Below, in pieces: positions 22,235 through 34,795 of a DNA stretch of 64,000 nt. The stretch comes from Triglochin maritima. Taxonomy: Eukaryota > Streptophyta > Magnoliopsida > Alismatales > Juncaginaceae. The stretch covers positions 13,639,001 to 13,703,000 of the forward strand of contig OY821771.1 in the NCBI GenBank assembly GCA_963682175.1, given 5' to 3'. Position 1 is the first letter of the stretch, and the number at the start of each line of letters is the position of its first letter. Position numbers and translations under genes: made by a program. The notes under the pieces are model-generated. The model ran no database searches. It saw nothing but the letters and a program-made list of their open reading frames with translations, and was not told the origin of the DNA.

Positions 22235-22570
22235 ATCACATGCATACATAAGTTTACGTCCCCACAATTTATGTAGGTGAGTAGGAGGGTAACACAAACC
22301 CCACTTAAAGTGCACATTAGTTATTAACTTATTGTGGTCCCATTCTTTTTTCCAACCAAGCCATGTAGTTTCAATAAGTTCACATATTCCAATTTCATTC
22401 TAGACATGTTGCCATTATATTTGGGGACTATTATTCGTTGTCGGAAAACTACTTAAATCGCCCAAAAAATTACTTTTTTGCCATTAACAAATCAATTAAT
22501 ACTCATTTCGTCCTGTGTCTTTAAATAAGATGTTTGACTCAATTTTACTTACATTCCTAGTACCAACACC
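22235..22570. other. No gene recognised; possible left flank of the MULE
   Basis: AT-rich sequence without coding blocks. I could not find a terminal inverted repeat matching DNA on the right of the MULE gene, so the left end of that element is unplaced. Confidence 0.35.
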
Positions 22571-22576
22571 ACAAAA

Positions 22577-24984
22577 ATGTCTGGCGAAGCACCTGGATCC
22601 GGCGAGGTAACGAGGGTGGATTTTCCCCCCCTCGGGCGTCTGGCTAAGACGCCTCCACCTATGGGCATCACAACCACGCACTTGCAGTTTATTTAGAGGG
22701 TCATCGACAGGTCAGCAGACTTAGTGCTGGGGCAAAGCAAATTGTTCGTGATATGACAGAGGCACAAGAAAGACCACGTAACATTTTGTTGGCAGTAAAT
22801 GAGAAATTCCCAGAGGATAATCCCAATCAAAGACACATTTATAACTTCAGAGAGTACATGAGGAGGACGAAATCTGAAGACAAGAATCCCGCACAGCAGT
22901 TTCTCAGTCATGTAGTGCAGCATAACTATTTGCATTGGATTGTGGCAGATGAAGAAACTAATGTCCTCACTCACGCATTTTTGGCACATCCGACTTCAGT
23001 TCAGTTGTTGCGTACATACCCATTCGTAATCTGCATGGATTCAACGTATAAGACGAACAAGTACAAGGTGCCTTTGTTTGAAATGGTTGGGGTTACTCCA
23101 ACAAACATGAATTTCCTCGTCGGATATGCGATTTCGAAGGATGAGACCGAGTCTAGTTACCGGTGGGTGTTGGAGAGGTTGCGGGATCTGTTATTGAATA
23201 TTGTTAGCCCGACTGCAATAATAACGGACCAGGAGATGGGTCTGTGCGACCAGTGGCAGAGGTTTTTCCTGAGTCTGCTCATTTACTATGCACCTGACAT
23301 ATCAACAAAGACGTGTACAACTACGCATACCACGTATTCGGCAAGGAAAAGCAGCTTGCAGAGAGTTTTAGGCGTGGAAAGTGGAGGAGAGTCATGCTTT
23401 CTGATTCACAGACAGATTATGATAGAGCCGTCTGTAATCTGAAAGCTTCTTACAAGTCGTGGCCAGTGCTCACAGGGTATGTGGAAGACACGTGGTTGGT
23501 GCATAAGGAAAAATTTGTGTTGAATTGGACGAATAAAGTTCTTCATTTCGGCAACACTACGAACTGCAGGGTGGAAAGTGCACATTCGGCTCTAAAAGAG
23601 TGGATCACTACATCGATTGCCGCTCTCGACACTCTTTTCGACCGCGTGAACTCGGCTATTGAAATGCAGCTGACGAATATTCGGAACTTTCTTGAAGATT
23701 CGAGACGTCGAAGTTTGGCAAACTACATAGGTCCTTTGTTTCAGCATATAAATGGCCGAGTTTCGCATCGCTGCTTGTCATTATTAACTCAGGAGTTGAA
23801 GAGAATGCATGACTTAAGTGATGAAGTTGAATATCGTTGTGGGTGTGCTTTTCTGACATCACATGGGATTCCTTGTGCATGTACCATGTACGAGTGTTTT
23901 GTGTTAGGTGATGGAATTTACTTAGAGCAGATTCATCCATTCTGGAAAACACTTGTCATTGGAGAAGGAGTCCAGATGTCAGAGTTTGTGGATCAGTCAG
24001 CACAAGATGTCGAGCATAGCTCGTTGATGAGATTTCGGAGATCGACCCTGCAGTAATTCGTAGTGGCTCTCGTATTTTATACGAACAGTTACACCCCGAT
24101 CAGTTGAACTATGGAGAACCCGGAAAATATTAAGGTACGAGGTCGACCTAGGGGAAAGTCGACACGTCGGGACCCGAGTGCCTTCGAGTATGCTGAGCGA
24201 GGTCGTGGTCGGTCTTCCAATTCGTCTCGATCGTCCGTGAACACGGGTACAGGATCTGGTATGACGATATCTTTGTTGTTATTTAATATATATCAGTAAT
24301 CTAGATGGGGTTGAATATATTATCTCCTAATTTTCTTGTTTTAATGAATTGTTATTTATCTATCTTACAGTGTCCAGACGGATTGACGTGGACAACTTCC
24401 CATATGTTGATAGACTGCCAGGAATCATTTTACCATTTCTGGAGAGGTGGAATGATGTACGTGCTGATGGCAACTGTGGATTTTGATGTGTTGCCAATGT
24501 CTTCCATGGTGGTCAAGACAACTAGTCGTACGCCCATCGTGCGATTTCTAATGAGATAGGTGCACATCCTATTTATGAGAGTGTCTATTTTGGCAATGTG
24601 GTACATGCTCGTCAACGAATTGATTGGGGCGGAGGAGCTTGTGACGAGGATCGTTATATGGAGGTTTGGGCTGACTTGTTTCCTATTGCTAATTTTTACA
24701 AGTGTGCGGTCATGTATTTCTCAATGGGAACGGATGGTTCGTTGTTCCCGTGTCTTACTGTGCTACCTTGGGAGAGTCCGACTGCCATGACGAGGCCTGT
24801 CAAAGAGTTGGTCATTGCTCATTTAGGGAGTTACAGACATTCTATTCTTTTGGAATTAGCTAATGATTTCCCAGTACCTCCTATAGCGACCTTGTGGTAT
24901 CAAATGCGAGATGAGAGTATTGTTGGATGGGAGGATCAGTACGAAAGTAGGATGTCGTATTGGAACCGGTTACGTAGTACATTT
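22577..24984 (+). pseudogene. FAR1/MULE transposase fused to OTU-like cysteine protease domain
   Basis: From 22,649 the frame reads HNHALAVYLEGHRQVSR, the end of a FAR1-type zinc finger. A MULE transposase domain follows (FVICMDSTYKTNKYKVPLFE, then SSYRWVLERL and IITDQEMGL with a catalytic-type Asp), then, after a frameshift near 23,265 and a TGA near 23,305, the rest of the transposase. A SWIM zinc finger (YRCGCAFLTSHGIPCACTM, about 23,830-23,890) and a basic linker RGRPRGKSTRRDPSAFEYAE follow. After an intron at 24,259-24,370 comes an OTU domain with NDVRADGNCGF (Asp and Cys of the active site), FHGGQDN, GAHPIYESVYFGN and YRHSILLEL (probable catalytic His). Stops after CGF and QDN fit C-to-T type decay. 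FAR1/MULE-OTU fusions occur in plants; this one is dead. Confidence 0.82.
24259..24370 (+). other. Intron between transposase and OTU parts
   Basis: GTATGACGATATC at the donor and TATCTTACAG at the acceptor; removing it joins a serine-rich linker to RRIDVDNFPYVDRLPG in frame. Confidence 0.65.
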
Positions 24985-25399
24985 TGATTGTAATTTGTAA
25001 TGCATTTGTAATGTATAATATATCGTGTATTTGTACTTATATCGTATTTTTTACCATATTTTAAATTTAAGTATTATTTGATATCTAAAGAAATAAGTAG
25101 AAAATATGTTTGTGAGAAATAAATATTAAAAATACGATAGTCAAAGAAATAAGTAGAAGATGTGTTCGTAAGAAATAAATAATAAGAGTACACAGATAAG
25201 CATAAGCAAATACCAACAAATATAGTAATAGTGTAACATATAATAAAACACTAGTAATAGCAACTGAACTACGACTCAACATCCGAATCATGGTCTGAAA
25301 TGTCCAACTGGCTGTTCCAATCCTCGATGAGGCGATCCCAATCTGCACATGCAAGTCTCGTATGCACATTAAAAATAAAATTTTATTAATAGATTTACT

Positions 25400-25710
25400 A
25401 AAATAATTAAACTAATTATTAACTTAATAATTGATTTATTTAGCAATTATCACAATTAATCAATAATCCTTTACTAAAATTGTACACAACTAATTATTAA
25501 CATAACAATCAATTTATTTAGCTATTATCACAACTTTTAATCAATAATTCCTTACTAAAATAATTAAACTAATTATTAACTTAACAATCGATTTATTTAG
25601 TAATTATCACAATTTATAATCAATAAAGGATTTACTAAACTAATTTAATTCATTATTAACATAATATTCAATTTATTTTAAGTTTATCACAATTTATAAT
25701 CAATTTAAAT
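25400..25710. repeat. AT-rich tandem repeat, about 80-bp unit, four copies
   Basis: Each unit contains CTAATTATTAACTTAACAAT, GATTTATTTAG and TTATCACAATTTATAATCAA. Units start near 25,403, 25,480, 25,562 and 25,642 and diverge by roughly a fifth. Likely 3' subterminal or flanking DNA of the MULE. The preceding 25,000-25,400 holds no gene. Confidence 0.75.
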
Positions 25711-25727
25711 AAATTAAAAAAAAAATT

Positions 25728-25889
25728 AGGGCGTCTGCAGGAGACGCCCCAACGCTGGGAGAGGCGTCTGCCGGAGCTGCCTCCCCTACGTGGGAGGCGG
25801 CTCCCACAGACGCCTTGCCTTATGTTCGGGCGTCCGTGGGAGACGCCCGACCCAACGGTCGGGCGGCCGCGGGAACCGCCTCCCCCAAG
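25728..25889. repeat. GC-rich cluster of GGCGTCTG/AGACGCC hairpins
   Basis: An abrupt GC island in AT-rich DNA. At least four inverted-repeat motifs are present: GGGCGTCTG..AGACGCCC at 25,729-25,750, AGGCGTCTG near 25,761, CAGACGCC near 25,807, and GGGCGTCCG..AGACGCCC at about 25,828-25,848. The same inverted motif occurs at 22,634-22,653, before the MULE gene. It ends at the LTR-B junction. Confidence 0.75.
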
Positions 25890-28052
25890 TGTGTTCTAAA
25901 AGTTTTACTTTTATATGTCAATTATTATGAATTGGATGTGCAAACATTTTGCTCCTTGATTATGATATTCGTCTTTTGGAAGTGTTAAGGAACATGCGCT
26001 TGGTCCTTAACCGTAGAGCTCTAAAAGATAATGGTTTACATAAATCAAAAGTTATTCACAATCATGGTAATTAACATGGAACATTAATCACCGAGATAAG
26101 ATTGTCGTGTTGGTCATCGATTGTTGTAGCTCTACAAATAATTGACGACACGAGTATATAAAAGAGGAAAATATTACTTTTATATATTGAATAGCCTAAC
26201 AAGTAAAACATTATGGAATTGTGTTTCGTGTCATTAATGTTTCACTGTGTCTTGGATCCTAAGATATGAGACTTATATCTTGTCACTCAAGAAGTGCTTA
26301 ATTTGATTATTGTCAAAAACTATCAATGAGTGTAGTGATAAAGGGAATAGTTGGATAGCTAGTCATGACTTGTGTTGAACAGATAGCTAGTCAAACGATT
26401 ATCGTTGCCCCTCTAAATTGAGTGATGATATTAGTGGGCCCCTTGATAAAGCGAAATTATAATGTGAACAATGTAACTTGAGTTAAGTTACATAGTTATA
26501 ATTAGCTTAAAGAGATCAAGAAATAAATATAATACAAATGTGACACATTTCTACTTTGTATATATTCTTAATATCATGAGGCAATGGACGGACACAAGTG
26601 GTGCACTTACATCACTAAATGGATCGTGTTTAGTTCGAGTGGAACGAAGACATCTATGCTAATTGGGTAACTATAATGTGTAGCTAAATACCGCTTATAG
26701 TTTGAGATATTAAGTGTTTAATATCGTTGCCAATTTGGCTTAGATCCTCCTATAGGTCACACCACAAAACTGGGAAACAAGAGGCTTGATTTTAAGTTCA
26801 TATGATGTGTCAGGTTTCATAAGAAAATGGGACACATGTGATGAATGAATAAAATCAATATGTCATGAGAATTGACATAATTAGAATCATAATAAATTCA
26901 TATGAGGTGTATATATTATGGGGTGTAATAAATATTACATAAGATAATATATTACATAAGATGTGAATTTGCTAAAAACCCCAAAAGATCAAATTTTGTT
27001 GGAAATAAATCCAAAATTTGATAAAGGCAAAATCAGGGTCAAACACGGTGAACCGTTCATGGTTCGGTCGACCAGGGTATCTTCGGATCGGTTAACCGAA
27101 TGAGGAACGAGTAAACACAATTGGTTGACCGAAATTGTCTGGAGTGCCGGGACAATCAGGTTCGGTTAACCGAGTGTGAACGGTCAACCGAGAAAAAGTA
27201 TTTCGGTAGACCGAAGGTGACACGGTCATCTGATGACTATGCTCCAGGAGAAATTTTGGTGAGTCAATGGTCGACCGAAGAGAAGACGTGGTTCGTCCGA
27301 ATTTTTCCAGAGATTTTTTCTCATGCGGATTCGGTCGACCATCTAGCTCACGGTGCACCAAACACTTGTTAAAACCGAATGGTTCGGTTAACCGAGAAAA
27401 ATTCTCGGTCAACCGAACAGTGCGATTTTTGCCTGAATTATTAAGAGATTAATTAGATCATTGGTGGATTAATTACAGATTTAATTAAAACATTTTAGAG
27501 GATGCTTTTGTGGCAATTAGAGATTAATGTTAAGAGAGAATAAGCAAGAGATCATGACTAATGAATAGTTCTTGATAAGGATGTTTTGGGAGGCTATAAA
27601 AGGACCTCATCCTACTTCTTTATGTTAATGCAAAAATTCTTTCTCTCATTAATATCTCCTCTAATCACCACGAAATTCTCTTATTAATTTTTGAGTTTAG
27701 GAGATAGAAATCTCAGGAGCTCAAAGATGGGTTATTAGCTAGATTCTAAGCATTATTAGAGATTGATTGAGTAGCTCCTTTCTCTCTAATCTTGTTTAGA
27801 GTTTGGTGAACACTCGGAGGCAAATCCGTGGACGATTCAACGGGCAACGCGACTCTGGATCTTCAAAAAGGTTTTAGAGAACCTTTAGGTATGATTCTAC
27901 CTTTGTGGTTTATTTTAATAAATGTAGGGTTGCATGATATTAGAATAAAACACAAAGTTATGTACATAAAATTATTGAAAGTAAGAAATCGACTTGTATG
28001 TTGTATTAATTTTTTTAAAATATATACATACATAGGGACACGAAATCCTACA
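25890..28052 (+). mobile_element. LTR-B copy 1
   Basis: It ends CGAAATCCTACA like copy 2 at 33,898. Its start (TGTGTTCTAAAAG) lacks the first nine bases of copy 2. No clear TSD: CAAGT occurs at both edges (25,886-25,890 and 28,051-28,055) but overlaps the terminal CA. Downstream DNA has no primer-binding site, so this too is probably a solo or truncated LTR. The second half has repeated GGTTAACCGA and GGTCGACCGA words. A TATA box lies at 27,595. Superfamily not determined. Confidence 0.75.
27595..27601 (+). promoter_or_regulatory. TATA box of LTR-B copy 1
   Basis: TATAAAA followed by GGACC; the same context is at 33,439-33,445 in copy 2. This fixes the transcription orientation of LTR-B as plus. 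Confidence 0.55.
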
Positions 28053-28098
28053 AGTTTGGGGGTTTTGTTCGACCGTTTTGGTGCAGTTTTGTGTTATT

Positions 28099-28430
28099 TT
28101 GGTGTTGTGAGACCAGCTCAAGGGCAACGGGTCTCCTTCCGTTTTGGGCAAACGGTACAGACATTGCTGGTCTGAGAGTGGTTCGTTGGTGTTGTGGAGC
28201 CAGCTCAAAGGCAACGGGTCCCCGGCCCTGAAGGGGCAACGGTACGGACATTGCCGGCTTGAGAATTGTTTGTTGGTGTTGTGGAGCCAACTCAAAGGCA
28301 ACGGGACCCCGGCCCTAAAGGGGCAACAATACGAACATTGCTGGCCTGAGAGTGGTTCATCAGATCATCTTTGAAGGTAACGGGCCCACGACCCTAGAGG
28401 GCAACGGTACAGACATTGCCGGTCTGATAG
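28099..28430 (+). repeat. Tandem repeat, about 77-97-bp unit, four copies
   Basis: Units starting near 28,099, 28,196, 28,273 and 28,361 share TTGGTGTTGTGGAGCCA, CTCAAAGGCAACGGG, GGGGCAACGGTAC and GACATTGCYGG. GC-rich compared with the surroundings. Open frames across it only translate the repeat. Parent element unknown. Confidence 0.85.
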
Positions 28431-29900
28431 TGATCCAGAGTTGTGTTGTAGCCGATGATGTTTCCGGTTGTGGTGCGTGGGGCACGCGTGAGGGTTGGGC
28501 TAGAGGACCCACGAGACCCGTTACTGTTTTGTGTCTACTGTGGAAGGAAGAGAGTTCCCGGAGGCCGAGTGAGATGTTTATGTTTGCTTATTGCATTTCA
28601 TATTATACATGCTTATAGATATCTAGTCCATTTATTGTGATAGGAGTTTGACATACATAGTTTCCTTATGGGAAACTCGTGCATAGTCATGTTTTATTTC
28701 AGGCCGTGAGCAGCACTAGGAGGTGGTAACCGAGGAGGAGCGTGTTCGGAGTCAGATTCTGCTTTTCCTATTTTTGAGGTCTTAGGGACTACATGTACAT
28801 TTCCCTTTAGCTTTTGTTGTAATCACACTCTTGAACTCTCAGATATATATATATTGTATATATGTTGGTGTACCAGTTGTCTGTTTTCTTCAGTAATGTC
28901 CTCGTGTTTGTGTTATATTGAAAATTTTAAATTTCTTCCGTTGTTGAGGATGTTACACTACTTCTCTCCTGGGGGATAACTTTCTAGCTTAAGAAAGCAA
29001 TCTGAACTATAAATAACAAAATTGGCAAAAAAAAAATCAACAAATTTAAGGGTGGCTTCTAGTAAATAAAAGAACAGATTTTTACAGCAATTCATTGATT
29101 TGGTTTGACCCTAGAATTTGATCTGAAGTGGCTATAAACGCAATCTCTTCAGGTGGTGAAGAACACAAGATTATGTGGGAAGTATTTATCAGTTTTGTAG
29201 CTTTTCTAGAATAAAAAACGGATTTTTAGTAGGAAGTCATGATCAAGCTTTGAAGTGTCTACGCAGCCCCCGAAATCTGACCAATGCCATCTAAAACAGA
29301 ATCTTGTCGGCTAAGACAACTGTATTGTCATTTGTTAGGAAAATAAGCAGCAATTCGTTTGGGAATTCGTAAAACCCTGATAATTCATTGGAAACCAAGA
29401 ATCTGAGCAGAAGCAGCTGAAAACTGGGATATTTTCTAGGGAAATGCTGCAGTTTTGGGAAAAGTATACGAAACTGAGAGGCAGAGAGGTGGCCGACTTG
29501 GGAGGAATGAGAAACATCTTAACAAAAACAAAATCAACCCATATAATAATTAAAAAAATTGTTTATAGGGTTGTTAATTGAACATGAGTCTTTAGGTATA
29601 GGTAGCAAGAATATGGTTGTGAATTCTTCCGAAAACGATAACATAGGAGAGAACTATTTACTCTTGGTTTGAATAGCAATAAATGATAAAAATAGAGAGA
29701 ATTATTCTATACAAAATGGAATATCAATTTTCTCTCTAAAACAGAGGAAACGGAGAGAAAGTTGATTTTTATCTATTTTTCAAAATATTCCCAAAATAAA
29801 AGACATGGTTAAAAGAATATGGGTATTATAGTAATATGATATAACAATTTTTTTTGTCTTCTATCTTATTTGTGTATCCAAACAAGAAAAAAGAAACACA
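28431..29900. other. Unclassified repeat-like DNA, no gene recognised
   Basis: 28,700-28,955 (ending GAGGATGTTACAC) has the look of an LTR end of a chromovirus-type gypsy element, but no partner LTR or primer site is visible. 28,960-29,900 is AT-rich with no conserved coding block; the frame near 29,335-29,517 has no recognisable motif. Confidence 0.35.
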
Positions 29901-29904
29901 TTTT

Positions 29905-30013
29905 CTCTTCTTCTTTTCTCTCTTTTCTTTTCGCTCTTTTCTTTTCTCTCTTTTACTGTTATCCAATTCTTCTTTTCTCTCTTTTCTTTTCTCTCTTTTA
30001 CTGTTATCCAAAC
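29905..30013 (+). repeat. Pyrimidine-rich tandem duplication
   Basis: TTCTTTTCTCTCTTTTC-type tract containing two copies of a unit ending TTTTACTGTTATCCAA. The long lysine/glutamate frame on the opposite strand is a composition artefact. DNA from 30,014 to 30,660 contains a TCTTTTGGTATTAA direct repeat near 30,085-30,113 and no gene. Confidence 0.75.
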
Positions 30014-30760
30014 ACACTAAGAGTATAAAAGGATCATTTAGGCAGCTTCAACCTTGATTTACCATGATACAAGCCCCTAATGTATCTTTTGGTATTAAAT
30101 CTTTTGGTATTAACAGAGAAATAACAGCTAGGCAAGACACTGAATCAAACATGTATTTTGGTTATCCAAATCATTTACCTGCAAGTACGGGTATTCGTAC
30201 TCATCATACCACCTTCATAGATAGGTCAGGTAGGAGTATGACTTTACCCATACGCATATACCCGCTTAAGTCTTAACTATGAATTAATAAAATTAATTAA
30301 AATATTTCCTATAGTCTAATATATGCTTTCTATTTATGTTCTGATAGAACTAAAATATGTCGATAGGCTATTATGTTATAATGGCTTCCTTAATGTCCAT
30401 TTGTGGATGTTTAAGATACAAAATCTGTTTCAAATGCTTGATTTTCAAGTTTGATATTCATTTTCGATACATATAATTATAACTTCACGTGTGTAATAAT
30501 GGTTTTTGTTCTTACTTTAGGTGTGAATGATGATATTTCCTGTTACTTTTTGACGTATTGATTTGTAGTAGTTGGACTTGGATGAGTTTGATTTGAAGAT
30601 TTTGATGGTAAATGTATTAATTGAAGAATTTGATGTTGAACTCATCATTATCATGGCATCCGTCTAGGGTTGTCAAGTTTAGCTTGGGATTGACGGATCG
30701 CTCGATGTTCGCTCGATTTTGTTCGGATCGTGCTCGATTTGATAGTAACAAGTCGAGGAC

Positions 30761-33700
30761 TGATTGAATCAGTTTACTATACCGCAAGTGCACGGCCGCA
30801 TTGAAGTGGTGGCAAGCACGGGTCGATCCACAAGGAGCGTGCGCGAGTCAGATTCACGATACTCGAGTGGGAAAAGAAAATGAGAGAGATGCGATCGGAA
30901 TTAAACTAAAACACGTAAGAAATTGAACACAAACAATAAAACTAAACTCATCGGGGGTAGAGAAAGAACATGAATATGAAAATGTGTAGTGTAGTGTGTG
31001 TTCAAATGTGCTCATTAAAACATGTCATACATGAAATCCACAAAAACTCAATTCTAACTTTACCTCAACATGAAATAAGATAAAAACCTCATCATTAAAA
31101 CATACAAGACAACAATTGAAATGAAAGTAATATGTCCACATGCAAAATGACTCTATCCAACTATGTCTCCACATGAAATAAGATTTATCACAACCATTAA
31201 AACATACAAGACATTAATTTGGATAAAACCAACATGAGCACATGCTTTGTTTCCTTCTTCCACTTCATCCTTATCCTAACATCATCATTCCCCATAAAAT
31301 AGCCTCACTAATCTAAGCATGTGCTAAGCTTTATTCAAGAGCATTAGCACATCAAAGATAATAGTGAAACACATTAGATGGTTATGGAAATCATGTAAGG
31401 CTCAAAGGATTAAGATTAACACACACACTGATCCATCACATGATCAATCACATTCTTTCCCACCCCCAATGGGGATGAACTACTCTTTACTCATCTCTAC
31501 ACTAAAGAAAACATAAAAACAACAAGAACCCATAATGAAAATTACTGAAAACAATATTAACTAAACAACAACATCAAAGAAATTGCATCAAAGTAAAAGA
31601 CATGAATTTAAAGAACACAACTCACTATTGATTGAAATGAAAGGGTTACAAAGTGTGTTTTTTATCCTCCAACTACACTAAGCAGCAGCAAAATAAAACT
31701 AAAACTAATGGAGAAGCAAGAAGAAAAGGGATAGGAGGGATTACAATGGTATATATAAACTAATACATGGTTAGGATTAATCAGGGAATAATCAGACGAC
31801 TCTAAATGAAAGGAATGTATTCTAAAAGTTTTACTTTTATATGTCAATTATTTTGAATTGGATGTGCAAACATTTTGTTCCTTGATTATGATATTCGTCT
31901 TTTGGAAGTGTTATGGAACATGCGCTTGGTCCTTAACCGTAGAGCTCTAAAAGATAATGGTTTACATAAATCAAAAGTTATTCACAATCATGGTAATTAA
32001 CATGGAACATTAATCACCGAGATAAGATTGTCGTGTTGGTCATCGATTGTTGTAGCTCTACAAATAATTGACGACACGAGTATATAAAAGAGGAAAATAT
32101 TACTTTTATATATTGAATAGCCTAACAAGTAAAACATTATGGAATTGTGTTTCGTGTCATTAATGTTTCACTGTGTCTTGGATCCTAAGATATGAGACTT
32201 ATATCTTGTCACTCAAGAAGTGCTTAATTTGATTATTGTCAAAAACTATCAATGAGTGTAGTGATAAAGGGAATAGTTGGATAGCTAGTCATGACTTGTG
32301 TTGAACAGATAGCTAGTCAAACGATTATCGTTGCCCCTCTAAATTGAGTGATGATATTAGTGGGCCCCTTGATAAAGCGAAATTATAATGTGAACAATGT
32401 AACTTGAGTTAAGTTACATAGTTATAATTAGCTTAAAGAGATCAAGAAATAAATATAATACAAATGTGACACATTTCTACTTTGTATATATTCTTAATAT
32501 CATGAGGCAATGGACGGACACAAGTGGTGCACTTACATCACTAAATGGATCGTGTTTAGTTCGAGTGGAACGAAGACATCTATGCTAATTGGGTAACTAT
32601 AATGTGTAGCTAAATACCGCTTATAGTTTGAGATATTAAGTGTTTAATATCGTTGCCAATTTGGCTTAGATCCTCCTATAGGTCACACCACAAAACTGGG
32701 AAACAAGAGGCTTGATTTTAAGTTCATATGATGTGTCAGGTTTCATAAGAAAATGGGACACATGTGATGAATGAATAAAATCAATATGTCATGAGAATTG
32801 ACATAATTAGAATCATAATAAATTCATATGAGGTGTATATATTATGGGGTGTAATAATTTTATATTACATAGGATAATATATTACATAAGATGTGAATTT
32901 GCTAAAAACCCCAAAAGATCAAATTTTGTTGGAAATAAATCCAAAATTTGACAAAGGCAAGATCAGGGTCAAACACGGAAATTGTCTGGAGTGCCTGGAC
33001 AATTGGGTTCGGTTAACCGAGCGTGAACGGTCCACCGAGAAAGAATATTTTTGGTAGACCGAAGGTGACACGGTCGTCCTATGAATGTTTGCCAGGAGAA
33101 ATTTTGGTGTGTCATTGGTCGACCGAGCAAGACGCAGATCGTCCGAATTATTCCAGCGAATTTTTTCTCATGCAAATTCGGTCGACCGTCTAGCTCACGG
33201 TCCACCGAACACGTGTTATAACCGAATGGTTCGGTTAACCGAGAAAAAATCTCGGTCAATCGAACAATGCGATTTTTGCCTGAATTATTAAGAGAATAAT
33301 TGGATCATGAGTTGGATTAATTCCCGATTTAATCAAACATTTTTTGGGTGCTTATGTAGCAATTTGAGATTAATTTTAGGAGAGTAAGCAAGAGATCATT
33401 ACTAAAGAATAGTTATTGATGATGATGTTTTGGAAGCCTATAAAAGGACCCCTCATCTCACTTGTTTATGTTAATGCAAAAAATTCTTTATCTCATTAAT
33501 CTCTCCCTTAATCACCACGAAAATCTCTTAGTAATTTTAAGTTTTGGAGATAGAAAATATCAGGAGCTTAAATAGGGGTTATTAGCTAGATTCTAAGCCT
33601 AATTAGAGATTGATTGGCTAGCTCCTTTCTCTCTAATCTTGTTTAGAGTTTGGTGAACACTTGGAGACGAATCGACGGGTGATTCAACGGGCAACACGAC

Positions 33701-34376
33701 TCCGGATCTTCAAAAGGTTGTAGAGAACCTTTGGGTATGATTCTTCCTTTGTGATTTATTTTAATATATGTAGGATTGCATGATATTAGAATAAACACAA
33801 AGTAATGTACATAAAATTGTTGAAAGTATGAAATCGATCTTGTATGTTGTATTAATTTTTTTAAAATATATACATACATGGGGACACGAAATCCTACACT
33901 AAATCATATCTGATAGTCCAAGAATGCTCTGACCCGACAACCCGAACCACGACCGAAATTTCAACTCAATTAGAGCATTTTGATCCGTCAGTGGCGTTTT
34001 ATGTGTGGTGTTTTATTTCTTCATTTCGCACATGGGGTGAAGTCCTGGTCTGCTGACTTGAACTGATTTGAGTTTAATTGGCGAAATATTGATTTGGTTC
34101 AAGTCATGTGTCACAATACTTTGCATTTCACAATCAGGTCCTTCCGGGTTCCACTTGGGTCCTTTCTGATTGCGATCCAGTCCTTGTGCATTACAAATAG
34201 GTATTGAACCTTCCAAATCAGTGCATACCGGCTACATTTAGGTCCTTGTTGCTCCTTTCCTCTTCTTTATTACCTAACTTCTGAAACACTACAAATAACA
34301 ACTCGAGTAGCACAATATTGGGGTAAAATAAAGGATATATATATCATGAATATGATGCATGATATGCTACTAATCA
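30761..34376 (-). mobile_element. LTR-A copy 3 (A2), minus strand, interrupted by solo LTR-B
   Basis: It starts TGATTGAATCAG and ends GATATGCTACTAATCA, flanked by AGGAC (30,756-30,760) and AGCAC (34,377-34,381), a 4/5 TSD. Without the nested LTR-B and one TSD copy it is about 1.52 kb. On both sides of the LTR-B the sequence follows the uninterrupted homologous region at 42,830-42,890. No internal retrotransposon sequence, hence a solo LTR. Confidence 0.85.
31807..33898 (+). mobile_element. Solo LTR-B copy 2
   Basis: TGAAAGGAATGTATTC at the start, ATCCTACA at the end, perfect TSD CTAAA at 31,802-31,806 and 33,899-33,903, located inside LTR-A copy 3. Length 2092 bp. Bases 31,915-32,857 show no difference from 25,989-26,931 of copy 1, whereas the rest differs by many substitutions and an 85-bp-scale deletion near 32,975. 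Confidence 0.93.
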
Positions 34377-34795
34377 AGCACGAGCAAAAAAACCACTCGA
34401 CAAACTAAACGAGTCGAGCACGAGCAAAGCGTGCTTGCTCGATGCTCGACATTCGATTGCTCGTTCGCTCGCTCGTTAAAATACGCAATTATCATATTTA
34501 CTATATCCAATTACAATTATCCATGTTAGGGGGGAATTACTATTAAACCATTTAATTTTTTTAAACTAAAGTCCTAAAGTCTAAAGACTAAGACCCTGTT
34601 TGGATGTGTTGTTTTGGTAATCAGATTCTTGAAGAAATTGATTATTTAGGGTGATGTTTTGAAACTGGTTTTCCCGAACCATCGTTGATGACTGTTTGGG
34701 TGCCAAAACGGTAAACTCGGTATTGAAACGTCCAATCAACTTTAATTTACGATAATGTCCTTGTCGTGGTTTCATCTCCCTTAACCATTCTACGT

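Noticed and set aside
29826..30057. Lysine/glutamate-rich small protein
   Set aside because: Minus-strand reading of a pyrimidine tandem tract.
25890..33898. LTR-B copies 1 and 2 as the paired LTRs of one 8-kb retrotransposon
   Set aside because: Copy 2 has its own perfect TSD (CTAAA) inside an LTR-A that continues on both sides; copy 1 has no such flank and no primer site follows it.
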